From Calothrix sp. PCC 7716 (GTDB lineage: Bacteria > Cyanobacteriota > Cyanobacteriia > Cyanobacteriales > Nostocaceae), in contig NZ_AP025019.1 in the NCBI RefSeq assembly GCF_019977735.1, forward strand, positions 186,001 to 250,000: a stretch of DNA of 64,000 nt. Direction: 5' to 3'. Numbering within the stretch: position 1 is the stretch's first letter; every line of letters begins with the position of its first letter. Under the pieces are notes generated by a model that saw only the letters and a list, made by a program, of their open reading frames with translations, was not told the origin of the DNA and did not search any database. The position numbers and the translations under genes were made by a program. This document shows positions 36,116 to 44,359 of this stretch, in pieces.

Positions 36116-36778
36116 ATGACGAAGAATGATTTTTCGATTAAAGATTTAAGTTTACGTGAATTACAAAAATTTGAGTCATTGATTCCAGAGCTTGCTGGTT
36201 TCCCGTCAAGAATTTTAGTAGAAACTTATGAAGAATTTATAGATGAACTTTATAAGAGCATTGATAAAATAGTTTATCTTAGACAAGAAAATCGTGAGCT
36301 TTATCAGCAGGATAAAGAAGATAGAATAACAATTGAAATAAAAAATGCTTTATGTTTAATGGGTTACAATGCTTCTCATGACCAAAAAATTGGTGGTCAT
36401 GCTGATATTGTTGTAAAGAAAAATGAATATTTGTGGATTGGCGAAGCAAAGATTCATAAAGATTATAATTATTTATGGGAGGGATTTCAACAGCTTAACA
36501 CTCGATATTCGACAGGAGACTGCAATCAAAAAGATGGTGCATTATTAATATATATTTTTGTTCAAAATGCAAAAAGTGTTATTGAAAATTGGAAAGAATA
36601 TTTATTTTCTAAAAATTTATTAAACTACAGCGTTAAACCTTGTTGTGATAGAGAGTTAGCGTTCTTCTCAAATCATACGCATGATACTTCTGGAAACCAG
36701 TTTAGAGTTAAACATATTGGAATCATGTTTTATTTTAAACCTAAAGATAAGAGTGCAATGAGAAGGAATAAAAATTAG
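36116..36778 (+). CDS. PD-(D/E)XK-type nuclease-like protein, third gene of the operon
   Basis: 220 aa. Residues about 75-130 show a restriction-endonuclease-like core: helix DRITIEIKNALCLMGY, then GGHADIVV (catalytic Asp), then EYLWIGEAKIHKDY (E-x-K), then GFQQLNTRYSTGD. The C-terminal half is beta-rich. The N-terminal helix may contact the partner proteins. It is the only clear effector in the operon. The nuclease call rests on motif spacing and is moderately sure. Confidence 0.72.
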   Translation: MTKNDFSIKDLSLRELQKFESLIPELAGFPSRILVETYEEFIDELYKSIDKIVYLRQENRELYQQDKEDRITIEIKNALCLMGYNASHDQKIGGHADIVVKKNEYLWIGEAKIHKDYNYLWEGFQQLNTRYSTGDCNQKDGALLIYIFVQNAKSVIENWKEYLFSKNLLNYSVKPCCDRELAFFSNHTHDTSGNQFRVKHIGIMFYFKPKDKSAMRRNKN

Positions 36779-36908
36779 TAGTAAACTATTATTTGGTAAA
36801 TTTATAGCTTTTAAGACATTACGGGTGTCATTCAAACAATGCCGGATGCTTCTTCACGAAAACAAGTTTTTTTTAATTGCATAACAGGCGCCCATTTAAC
36901 TCTCACCA

Positions 36909-37115
36909 TTATCTCTGATAGGAGTAATTATTTTTGATGTACGCATGAAAATACTTGCCATGTGACGAGGCGCTCATCAAACCTTTGTAAACAGATAGTG
37001 GAACACAGCTATATTGATATACACCCCCACTATAAAATCTAATTTCAAGCGTGCGTGTTACTTCGTCATAGCCCACGCTTTCCAAATCACTTGAAGTTAC
37101 TAATGTTCGTATCAT
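36909..37115 (-). CDS. KTSC-domain protein
   Basis: 68 aa. [31 protein letters not shown], then [20 protein letters not shown], is the KTSC domain first noted at the C-terminus of lysyl-tRNA synthetase-like proteins; stand-alone copies of this size are common on bacterial mobile DNA. A frameshifted copy lies at 39948-40107. Function not established. Confidence 0.85.
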   Translation of the reverse strand: MIRTLVTSSDLESVGYDEVTRTLEIRFYSGGVYQYSCVPLSVYKGLMSASSHGKYFHAYIKNNYSYQR

Positions 37116-37319
37116 ATTTCGTTACAGACAAGTAAAACTGATGTATTATACATTAGTTTCACAAGTAAACACCAAAATTATGAGCGCGCAGGCACCAACG
37201 TTTATTAACATCCAGATACTTATTCCTTCCAAATGGAAATAAAAGAGCAAGTTTGTAATCGGCGCTCACACTAAACAGCAGGTGCCATTAACTTGACAAA
37301 TTAAAACTACGGGACAAAT

Positions 37320-37366
37320 CTAAGTAATACTACTTAGTTGACATAAAAGTATTAATATATACTAAT
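37320..37366 (+). promoter_or_regulatory. Promoter with palindromic operator before the gene at 37406
   Basis: TTGACA at 37338-37343, with a -10 candidate TACTAA/ACTAAT at 37360-37366 (spacing 16-17). The palindrome CTAAGTA-ATAC-TACTTAG (37320-37337) abuts the -35 box and could bind a regulator. Confidence 0.45.
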
Positions 37367-37405
37367 GCTGCGTTATAATTGAGGCGACGTTTTTAACTAC
37401 TTTAT

Positions 37406-37840
37406 ATGTATATCGATAGAAGGGCTGTTGCTTTAATTTTAAAAGTTAAAATAGGTAATATTAGAAAAGTAAATAAGATAGAAGAAAATATTTGTGTTCA
37501 ATTATGGGATTCAAAAGAGAAGGTAACTATTTCTGTCCAAGAATATAAACAATTTATTGCTGAACTTAAAGCAAATCCAAAATTAGCAGTATCCATTTCT
37601 CCTCAAGAAGGTGCTGCTACACCAAATAATACAAGTACGCAGAGAACAATCGGTATAATACTTATAATAATTGGGGCAATTATTGGTATTAATGGTTGTA
37701 CAATGGATACTACAGTATCAACAAGCTTTGGAAGTGTTAATAATATAGGGTTGCTAAGTGAAAAGAATAATCGTATACAAACGGGTGGAATGATTTTTCT
37801 TGGCGGAGTATTACTTTATGCCTTAGACAAGAGACAGTAA
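37406..37840 (+). CDS. Small membrane protein
   Basis: 144 aa. The soluble first half (RAVALILKVKIGNIRKVNKI) is a small beta domain. Hydrophobic helices follow near 80-97 (IGIILIIIGAIIGINGC) and 126-140. The short loop between is probably outside. Family not recognised. Confidence 0.6.
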   Translation: MYIDRRAVALILKVKIGNIRKVNKIEENICVQLWDSKEKVTISVQEYKQFIAELKANPKLAVSISPQEGAATPNNTSTQRTIGIILIIIGAIIGINGCTMDTTVSTSFGSVNNIGLLSEKNNRIQTGGMIFLGGVLLYALDKRQ

Positions 37841-37940
37841 TATTACAAATTTTTAATGCATCTATTACAGCTTTACTTATACTATGCGTGAAGGTGCAGG
37901 CTTAAGCTATACCTTAATTAATTTAAACAAGGTGCCGATA

Positions 37941-37980
37941 TTTATAAGTACTTAGATATTTAAACATTTAGGTACTTGAT
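37941..37980. repeat. Dispersed TAAATACTTA-type repeat, copy 2
   Basis: TATAAGTACTTAGATATTTA followed by a GGTACTTGAT half-site; shares the AAGTACTTAGATATTTAAA core with 48531-48560. Confidence 0.65.
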
Positions 37981-38013
37981 AACAGGCGCCGCTTTTAAGG
38001 ACAGGTGCCTATT

Positions 38014-38085
38014 TTAAGATAGCTACTTTGCATTTAAAAACTTTGCAACCTGTTGAGATATCAAAGTAAAACCTTCTTACAAGCA
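38014..38085 (-). pseudogene. Scrap of the ASCH gene C-terminus
   Basis: AAAAACTTTGCAACCTGTTG and flanks on the plus strand match 21187-21245 (AAAAACTTTGCAATCTGTTG), the last codons of the ASCH gene, 17 kb away. Frame is broken. Confidence 0.65.
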
Positions 38086-38162
38086 TTGTTGGATACAAAA
38101 ATTTTAATCTATTACCTTGCCAATCTGTGGTGTTGATGGTTATGCTTAAAAAGCCTGTATAA

Positions 38163-38315
38163 ATGTGTACAGGGAATGTTATTCAATTTGATAAAGATAG
38201 CAAGGCGCAGTATGCGTTGAGAAATCTGGATCAGAAGCAATACCTCTACATTGTAATTCACTTTACGGGCGCCTCTAAGGAGTATCCTGAGAAGCGGTTT
38301 GTTAACGTGCGCTAA
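38163..38315 (+). CDS. Small protein or gene remnant, 50 aa
   Basis: ATG 38163 to TAA 38315: MCTGNVIQFDKDSKAQYALR, then QYLYIVIHFTGASKEYPEKR. It looks like a folded beta-rich peptide rather than random sequence. No ribosome site is clear, so it may be the tail of a lost gene. It ends 227 bases before the reverse transcriptase and may partly overlap the RNA leader. Confidence 0.4.
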   Translation: MCTGNVIQFDKDSKAQYALRNLDQKQYLYIVIHFTGASKEYPEKRFVNVR

Positions 38316-38498
38316 AGGTATTGGGTATAAAAGCTCAAAACGATGCCGTCAGTCTTACCTTTAGCTTTGTGAAATAACAACTTATTTATAAAGCTATTAG
38401 CGGAGCAGCATTTTATTGCTCTGCTTATGCTTTAGTTTTGAATTTATACTTATATATTCAACTATACAAATTATGTCAGATATATCTGAAACTTTTTT
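38316..38498 (+). ncRNA. Candidate structured RNA upstream of the reverse transcriptase
   Basis: At 38389-38434 an outer stem TAAAGC/GCTTTA encloses an inner 8-pair stem GCGGAGCA/TGCTCTGC with a 9-base loop; all 14 pairs form, with one G-U. A further AAAGCT/AGCTTT pairing lies at about 38335-38374. A hairpin and T6 run end the segment at 38498, leaving a short gap to the RT start. DRT2 systems are known to need a non-coding RNA directly upstream as template. The boundaries here are guesses. Confidence 0.5.
38476..38498 (+). terminator. Terminator-like hairpin before the reverse transcriptase
   Basis: TCAGA-TATA-TCTGA followed by AAC and six T. It would end a leader RNA 44 bases before the RT start codon. 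Confidence 0.5.
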
Positions 38499-38542
38499 CT
38501 AATCATTTTTATTATTAAAAATTATAATTTTGTTTTAAAGCT

Positions 38543-39808
38543 ATGACGTGTAATTCCGATAATAATTTAGAAAAATGGTTAAGAACTCGTGGTTATATTC
38601 ATTTTGATCATAAGAGGTCTTTAAACTTTGCGAAGAAGTATGTTCAAAATTTACAAAACATAGAAAAGCATTCTTTCTTACCATTTTTGAAATATATCAA
38701 AAAAAAAGATAGCTATTGTGCGAAAGAAAATAAAACAAACTCAAAACCAAGACCAATAATGTATGCTAGTCACTTAGACTCTCACATTTACTCTTGGTAC
38801 TCGCATCAACTTAGTCAACATTATGAAAAATTTATTCAAAACAATGGCATCGCTGAATGTGTTTTAGCTTATAGAAGTTTAGGAAAATGTAATATTAATT
38901 TTTCTAAAGAAGTATTCGATGAGATTGTTCGTAAAGCACCTTGTACTGTACTTACTTTTGATATATCTAAATTTTTTGACAATATTGATCATAAAATCTT
39001 GAAACAAGCTTGGTGCAACATTCTTGGAGTTACAGAATTACCCTTAGACCACTATAAAGTTTATAAATCCATTACTAAGTATTCATACGTGAATTTAGAT
39101 GCTGTTTTCAAAGAGTTACAAATAGATAGAGAACAGCTAAAAGAAAAGAAACGTATTTGTTCGTCCCAAGAATTTCGAGAGCGTGTGAGAGGAAAAGGAC
39201 TAGTTCAAACGAATAAACTAAATTATGGTATTCCACAAGGCTCTCCAATTAGCGCTGTGTTCTCTAATATTTTTCTTATTCACTTTGATGAGCTAATGCA
39301 AAAACATGCAAATCAAATAAATGGTGTATATAGAAGATATTGTGACGATATTCTTTGGATATGTCCTAACGACGATGTAGAAATTATTAAAAGTTTAGTA
39401 ATTAAAGAAATATACACAATGGGAGGACAACTGACTATCAATGATAAAAAAACAGAAATTAGTGTATTTAAGATAGATAATGACAAATTGATAGGAACAC
39501 CTGCTTTACAATACCTAGGTTTTACGTTTGATGGTCAACGTCGCTTAATACGCTCTCAAACAGTTGGTAGATATTGTAGAAGAATGAAAACAGCAGTTAG
39601 ATTTGCAGGAGTAGCAGCCTTAAATGCAGGATATTCACAACTTTATCGCAAATCTATCTATAGAAAATATAGCCACTTAGGTAATAACAATTTTATTAGA
39701 TATGCTAATAGGTCTGCCGAAATTATGGCATCGAAAGAGATTCGTCGCCAGATACGCCGTCATTGGAAAAATCTGCACAAGGAAATCGGAAGAATAAATT
39801 TAAAGTAG
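38543..39808 (+). CDS. drt2: Stand-alone reverse transcriptase, DRT2 (UG2) type
   Basis: 421 aa. N-terminal RGYIHFD near 16-22, and RPIMYASHLDSHIYSWYS at 70-87, are phrases I associate with Drt2. Motif A is LTFDISKFFDNIDH with D140, motif B GIPQGSP 229-235, and motif C YCDD 266-269. The C-terminal 90 residues are a basic helical thumb. There is no maturase, integrase or group II intron structure. DRT2 systems make repetitive cDNA from an upstream RNA, which after infection yields a long translated product that stops growth. The structured leader fits that design. RT certain; DRT2 assignment likely but not searched. Confidence 0.8.
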   Translation: MTCNSDNNLEKWLRTRGYIHFDHKRSLNFAKKYVQNLQNIEKHSFLPFLKYIKKKDSYCAKENKTNSKPRPIMYASHLDSHIYSWYSHQLSQHYEKFIQNNGIAECVLAYRSLGKCNINFSKEVFDEIVRKAPCTVLTFDISKFFDNIDHKILKQAWCNILGVTELPLDHYKVYKSITKYSYVNLDAVFKELQIDREQLKEKKRICSSQEFRERVRGKGLVQTNKLNYGIPQGSPISAVFSNIFLIHFDELMQKHANQINGVYRRYCDDILWICPNDDVEIIKSLVIKEIYTMGGQLTINDKKTEISVFKIDNDKLIGTPALQYLGFTFDGQRRLIRSQTVGRYCRRMKTAVRFAGVAALNAGYSQLYRKSIYRKYSHLGNNNFIRYANRSAEIMASKEIRRQIRRHWKNLHKEIGRINLK

Positions 39809-39947
39809 AATAGATTTCAATTACTAATTCGACAACAAACCTGTTTTATTATCTCATTTCACTACAGGCGCCCACTATATACAGATACACCTCTCCAATT
39901 GACAATACACACGCACGCTTGCACAGGCGCCCATCTCAACCTCAACT

Positions 39948-40107
39948 TATTCTTTGACAGGAGTAATTATTCTTCGTGTGACAAGGCGCCCATCAATCCT
40001 TTGTAAACAGATAGCGGCACCACTATGAAACTTAATTTCATGCGCGCGAGTTGCTTCGTCATAGCCCACGCTTTCCAAATCCTTGAGGTTACTGGTGTTC
40101 GTATCAT
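39948..40107 (-). pseudogene. Frameshifted copy of the KTSC gene and its flanks
   Basis: Bases 39926-40190 match 36889-37200, including the start codon region and the upstream GAGCGCGC site. The copy has a one-base loss near codon 9 and a missing block of about 30 bases in the middle, so no KTSC protein is made. Confidence 0.8.
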
Positions 40108-40355
40108 ATTTGACCACAGACAAGTGAAACTGATGTGTAATAAATTAGTTTCACTGTAAATATATAAAAATTATGAGCGCGCTGGCGCCAATGTTATCTA
40201 GTCGAAAGAAGAGGTAAGTTTGTAATCGGCGCCTATACCCATATATATAGATACCTATAAACGCACCACCCACCACAACCACGAAGCAGAGCGCCTTCTT
40301 CATAACGAATATCTTGACCAGGCGCCCTTTCTAAAACCAAGCTGTTCTATTTGGA

Positions 40356-40475
40356 TAGGCGCCTACGAAGCTCAAAATATTAGAGTATTTGTACTGTTAA
40401 AATTACGTTAAGGCTTCAATTGCTATGTTTCATAACAGGGCACCTATATATAGATACGTTCTCCATTTTCCAAGA
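40356..40475. repeat. About 120-bp dispersed repeat, copy B
   Basis: Matches copy A at 34294-34420 with roughly 80 percent identity. Neighbouring bases 39860-40350 hold more short CCTATATATAGATA-type pieces and many GGCGCC sites, and no gene. Confidence 0.7.
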
Positions 40476-40549
40476 CAGGCGCCACTACATATAAATCATT
40501 AGTACTAGCACAGGCGCCGTTTCCATATTGGGAAAACCATATGCTGCAC

Positions 40550-40846
40550 TCATGGTTGTTCCAAAATATCCTTAGTAACCAAGCAACCAACGAACAACAG
40601 CATCAAAAACTGTGTAAACTCAAAATCCACACCCAGGCGCCAGCCTTGAAATATCAGTATAAAACCGTTTAATAACAGTGCAGATGCTCCAATTACCAAT
40701 TGCGCTATATCTAAAGTAGAGGCAGTGCGCTGATTAAACTTGTTCCAGAGTATCAGATAAGCGAGTCCGGCAATTACATAAATAATGCCTATACCACTGG
40801 CGCCTGTATTCCCCGGAACAACATTGACTTGAGAGAAAATAATCAT
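40550..40846 (-). CDS. Ycf66-like membrane protein, short form
   Basis: 98 aa from ATG 40846 (MIIFSQVNVVPGNTG); the ATG nine codons upstream is an alternative. Three hydrophobic stretches. LLNGFILIFQGWRLGVDFEF followed by TQFLM is the signature of the Ycf66 family, found in cyanobacteria and plastids. Full-length homologues are longer with a soluble tail; this copy ends right after the last helix. Function of the family is unknown. Confidence 0.7.
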   Translation of the reverse strand: MIIFSQVNVVPGNTGASGIGIIYVIAGLAYLILWNKFNQRTASTLDIAQLVIGASALLLNGFILIFQGWRLGVDFEFTQFLMLLFVGCLVTKDILEQP

Positions 40847-41094
40847 ACAATGTCTCGAATGTACGCGAGTCATATATATAGTTCCCTGTCCCAGACGTGT
40901 AGCATCAATATGTATAGGCGCCGTTTGACAAACTCGAACTACCGAGGCGAGCTAATCTACAAACAATACTCTTAACTATTGACCACGCATTAAAGGATTG
41001 AGTGTTGATTTTGTAATACTGGCGCCACAATTAATTAGCAATCAGTGAATTGGCACCGACGTTCATAAATCGGTGTCTTTACATGGCGCCTGGT

Positions 41095-41286
41095 ATGAGC
41101 GCTTCGGTAGTCAAGTATTTCAAAACACATCGCATTTCAACATTGGCATTAACAAGTTACCTTTATCAGGCTACTTTTAAGGCTTTATATTTGTTGCTGA
41201 TAGATTTTGATATTGTTTATCATGTATCTAATACTACTCGTTGGTGGGCATCTAAGCGTTTGAAGGAGTCGAACAACAAAGCGTAA
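41095..41286 (+). CDS. Doubtful small hypothetical protein
   Basis: 63 aa from ATG 41095 (MSASVVKYFKTHRISTLALT). One hydrophobic helix (KALYLLLIDFDIVYHV) and a basic tail. It could be the remnant of a membrane protein. Start and reality are uncertain. Confidence 0.3.
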   Translation: MSASVVKYFKTHRISTLALTSYLYQATFKALYLLLIDFDIVYHVSNTTRWWASKRLKESNNKA

Positions 41287-41312
41287 ATAGTTCTATCATT
41301 GCTTTTTTATTA

Positions 41313-41579
41313 ATGAACCACAAAACTCTAAACTACATTTTAGTAATTGTTGCAGTACTTGCCGCAGTGAATGGTTATTTTATTGGTTACGGGAAAGGTT
41401 ACACGCAGTTAGCTATTGACGAAAAAGATTCTATTAATAAGTGTATGAAGAGAAATATAGAAACAGCAGCAATTAGCAACGCAAATGATTACCGAGCTTT
41501 TTTGAACAGTGGTTCCCTTGGTGTGCTTTTTTGTTTTACGGAAAGCCAAGAGAGGTTGAAAAAAACATCCTCTCAGTAA
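41313..41579 (+). CDS. Small signal-anchored protein, 88 aa
   Basis: An N-terminal hydrophobic helix (LNYILVIVAVLAAVNGYFIG) and a polar domain with two Cys (KCMKRN, LFCFTES). Probably inner-membrane-tethered. Unknown family. Confidence 0.5.
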   Translation: MNHKTLNYILVIVAVLAAVNGYFIGYGKGYTQLAIDEKDSINKCMKRNIETAAISNANDYRAFLNSGSLGVLFCFTESQERLKKTSSQ

Positions 41580-41862
41580 TTTTCCCGCTTCCGTATTTTT
41601 AATTGTAATTATTTATACTTTACTGAGCATGACTATAACCTTTTGTTTAAATCATATAAAAATTATGGTCGTGCAGGCGCCATCCAAGGCGCCTGAAATG
41701 CATCAAAAGTAAATTGTTCTCATCCTCTCTGTATTTTCCCGGATTGAGGAGTAATCTTCCCGTAGCTAATACGCAGCGCAAGTGATGTATAATTCGCCGC
41801 GCGCTTCGTGTTCCCTAATTAAAGGCGCCATTTGTAATTCATAGAATAATATCTTTAAGGTA

Positions 41863-42507
41863 ATGGTACAATTTTATAACTCTACTACTAAACGTGAGCA
41901 AGATATTCAAGCATTTCTAAAAATCATTGGTATCTCAGATTTAAATAAAGAACTAATCGAAATAAGTTTAATGCATCCGTCATACTTACATGAGTTAACT
42001 ATAGATAGAGAGAAAAAAAAATTACAAGAAAAAGAGTACAGGCGTCTAGCTCACCTGGGAGATGCCATAATTGGCGCCATTGTTACAGATTATTTATATG
42101 AACAATATCCAGATTTAGCAGAGGGTGAACTAACTCAACTTAAACAACAACTGGTAAATAAAGTAAAATTATCTAAGTTCGCTTATCAAATAAACTTACA
42201 TCAATACTGCTTATTAGGTAAAAGTTTAAAAGGAAGTATTTTAAATAAGCAAGGAAAGCTTTTTTCAGAAATGTTTGAAGCTGTATTTGGTGCTATTTAT
42301 TTAGGGTTAAAGCGTGACTTTTCTTTTTCTAAGTCATGGTTGATTGAAAACTTGCTTGCAAGTACATTGGATAAGGTTATTGATTTAGATGAAACAGATG
42401 ATGAATATGAAGATTACGATTATGTTTTAACTACTGGAGAATACCTAGACCCGATTAGATTAAAAGACTTTCCTGATTATGGATGGGCACCGGGTGTTGA
42501 TGACTAA
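41863..42507 (+). CDS. RNase III-domain protein with altered active site, no dsRBD
   Basis: 214 aa. The signature RRLAHLGDAIIGAIVTDYLY (60-79) and LAEGELTQLKQQLVNK align with RNase III, as does SEMFEAVFGAIYL (135-147). In RNase III the signature reads ERLEFLGDA; here the first metal-binding Glu is Ala63 and the later Asp is Glu136, while Asp67 and Glu139 remain. No double-stranded-RNA-binding domain follows, only an acidic tail (DLDETDDEYEDYDYV). It may bind RNA without cutting, or be a mini-III-like variant. Confidence 0.8.
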   Translation: MVQFYNSTTKREQDIQAFLKIIGISDLNKELIEISLMHPSYLHELTIDREKKKLQEKEYRRLAHLGDAIIGAIVTDYLYEQYPDLAEGELTQLKQQLVNKVKLSKFAYQINLHQYCLLGKSLKGSILNKQGKLFSEMFEAVFGAIYLGLKRDFSFSKSWLIENLLASTLDKVIDLDETDDEYEDYDYVLTTGEYLDPIRLKDFPDYGWAPGVDD

Positions 42508-42549
42508 TGTTAGTAAGGTTCCTGTACAGAAAGAAAACAGGCGCCAATC

Positions 42550-42590
42550 TTATAAATACTCAGATACCGCGCATATCTAAGTACTTATGG
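42550..42590. repeat. Dispersed TAAATACTTA-type repeat, copy 3
   Basis: TATAAATACTCAGATA and ATATCTAAGTACTTA arranged as inverted arms about the GCGC centre, 40 bases, just left of the IS630 insertion. Confidence 0.55.
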
Positions 42591-42652
42591 GTAGGCGCCG
42601 CTGTTACAGATAAGTAGGTGGGCGCCAAAATTTTCCGTTATGTAACAAAATC

Positions 42653-43314
42653 TTAACCTGATGGCTTAGAGTTAAATTTTACACGCCGTGTACTGTGATT
42701 GCTTTTTTCCCCTCTAGCTTGAACGCCATTTATGACAGCGTAAGCAAGGTCTAATTCATCATCAAATGCTTGACCAGATAATTCATCTTTTTTTATATGT
42801 TGCCATTCCAATTCAATTGGATTCATTTCTGAGCAGTACTTTGGTAGAAAAAACATGTATAAACCCTGACTCTCCCATTTTTTCCACAATTGTTGAACCT
42901 CTTGGCTTCGATGTACTGGTCCATTATCCTGGACAATAACCCTTGTACGTCCCGTTTGTTGTGCTTCTTGGGCTTCTTGCTCCATCATTTCTATATAAGT
43001 TTTACGGTTAACGCCACCAATAATTAATCCGTAAACAAAACTAATTAAAGGTTGGAGAAGCCCTATAATGCTTAATCTACGACCACGACGTTTTGTTTGT
43101 TCTAAGCGTTTTTGCTCACCTCTAAAGTAATAAGTGTAACCAGGCTCGCTCCACGCACAAAACCCTGATTCATCCAGATACTTTAAATCGATTTCACCAC
43201 TTGCAGCAGCCAATTCCAACATATCCAAGTCTGCTTGCTTGTTCGCGCGCGCTACCGGGTCTTGTTTTCCTTTATGACTTTTTCTTGCACGCTTCCAATC
43301 GACCCCCTTTTTTT
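42653..43314 (-). CDS. IS630 transposase ORFB (DDE domain)
   Basis: Read from the slippery A7 (43308-43314) in the -1 phase: KKGVDWKRARKSHKGKQ, then LDMLELAAASGEIDLKYLDE. The first ATG is at 43228. DDE triad: D of KYLDESGF, D of VIVQDNGPVH, and E of MNPIELEWQH. Made as a fusion with ORFA. Confidence 0.88.
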
Positions 43315-43707
43315 GAGTACCCGTCTTAACCTGTCGGGACTCAATTGCACGTTGCGTTCTGTTTTTAACCTGAGAGCTAACTGGGAACTATTGTATGTAC
43401 GTGGTTCTATTCGTAGGCATTCTTCTAAAAATACTATGTCGTCCTCTTTCCACCTCGGTTTTCCCCCTCGACCAGGTAATTCCCAAAGACCCTCTAAACC
43501 TAGATTGTTCCATTCATGCAAAACTTTTCTTACTGTTTTTTCGTTCCAGTCAAAGTGGCTGGCTATGTTCTCCACATACCAACCGTGTGCATTTAGCCTG
43601 ATTACTTCTGCTCTGTCTTTAACTTTCTGTGGTACATCCTGTTTTCTGAGGTTTAGCAAAGTTCTGTCTTGCTCATGAGTTAGGAATACCCTTAAACGCG
43701 CGCCCAT
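43252..43707 (-). CDS. IS630 transposase ORFA (HTH domain)
   Basis: 151 aa from ATG 43707 (MGARLRVFLTHEQ), the same start as in copy 2. Two HTH motifs (VIRLNAHGWYVENIASHFDW, LSPDRLRRVLKKRG). At CTCAAAAAAAGGGGG the reading frame can slip by -1 into ORFB; without the slip it ends 20 codons later at KENKTR. Confidence 0.88.
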   Translation of the reverse strand: MGARLRVFLTHEQDRTLLNLRKQDVPQKVKDRAEVIRLNAHGWYVENIASHFDWNEKTVRKVLHEWNNLGLEGLWELPGRGGKPRWKEDDIVFLEECLRIEPRTYNSSQLALRLKTERNVQLSPDRLRRVLKKRGSIGSVQEKVIKENKTR

Positions 43708-43844
43708 ACACAAACCACCTTGTAGATGCATTCTCAGTATTTATATATCTTAACATAGTTGACTTTTTTGGCGCCCACCTACTTACTGATAGCAATACAT
43801 TTGGAAATCAGCCCGGTGCGAACGCTTACAAAGAATGGGGCGGT

Positions 43845-44195
43845 ATGTATTTCCGCTCGCAAGCTGAAATTAAGATTGCTGAAGAATTAGATAAACAACA
43901 GCTACTATTCTTTGCTAACGCACGCGGTCGTTTTGGTAGCCAAGGTTCACCTGTAAGCGAAGCAAGTGGTTTGCTAACAGGTAGGGTTGAAGTTGATTTT
44001 TTAGTATTCCACAAACGTAAGTGTGTAATTTTGGAAGTAGATGGTCAACATCACAACGAAGGTTCGCAAACATCGAGAGATTATTTGCGAGATCGCATTC
44101 TATTACGCGAGGGTATTCCCACAGTTAGGTTTGCAGCGAGGGAATGTTTTGAACGCGCTTCGGATGTTGTCACTGAGTTTTTAAATATTTTTTGA
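43845..44195 (+). CDS. DUF559-like PD-(D/E)XK protein, 5' end cut by IS630
   Basis: 116 aa from ATG 43845, but in-frame codons upstream (NTFGNQPGANAYKEWGG) look like genuine protein and run up to the IS edge at 43784, so the original gene was longer. The core VEVDFLVFHKRKCVILEVDG followed by QHH and a long helix (SRDYLRDRILLREGI) is the DUF559/VSR-like nuclease fold: Asp, E-x-D. Expression after the insertion is doubtful. Confidence 0.75.
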   Translation: MYFRSQAEIKIAEELDKQQLLFFANARGRFGSQGSPVSEASGLLTGRVEVDFLVFHKRKCVILEVDGQHHNEGSQTSRDYLRDRILLREGIPTVRFAARECFERASDVVTEFLNIF

Positions 44196-44359
44196 ATTCG
44201 TTGTGAAGAAAGCACGTTCGGTAAAGCGGTAGTCAAAAACATCCTTGGGAGCGCTCTCACATGTTTATTTTACGTTTTACAGGCGCATTAATCTATGAAA
44301 ATTGTATTGTCAACTGTAACGAATATTCTCTCTTTATATTGAAATAATAGGAGATTAGT

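Larger units (their letters stand above)
42613..43783 (-). mobile_element. IS630-family insertion sequence, copy 1
   Basis: 1171 bp with terminal inverted repeats AGTAGGTGGGCGCCAAAA, perfect at both ends, flanked by TA on each side as expected for IS630 target duplication. It carries one transposase gene on the minus strand split into two phases. It inserted just upstream of the DUF559-like gene and probably cost that gene its promoter and first codons. Confidence 0.9.

Noticed and set aside
38543-39808. Group II intron or retron as explanation for the reverse transcriptase
   Set aside because: No maturase or HNH part, no domain V/VI-like hairpin downstream, and no retron-type msr-msd inverted repeat or YADD motif; UG2/DRT2 wording fits better.
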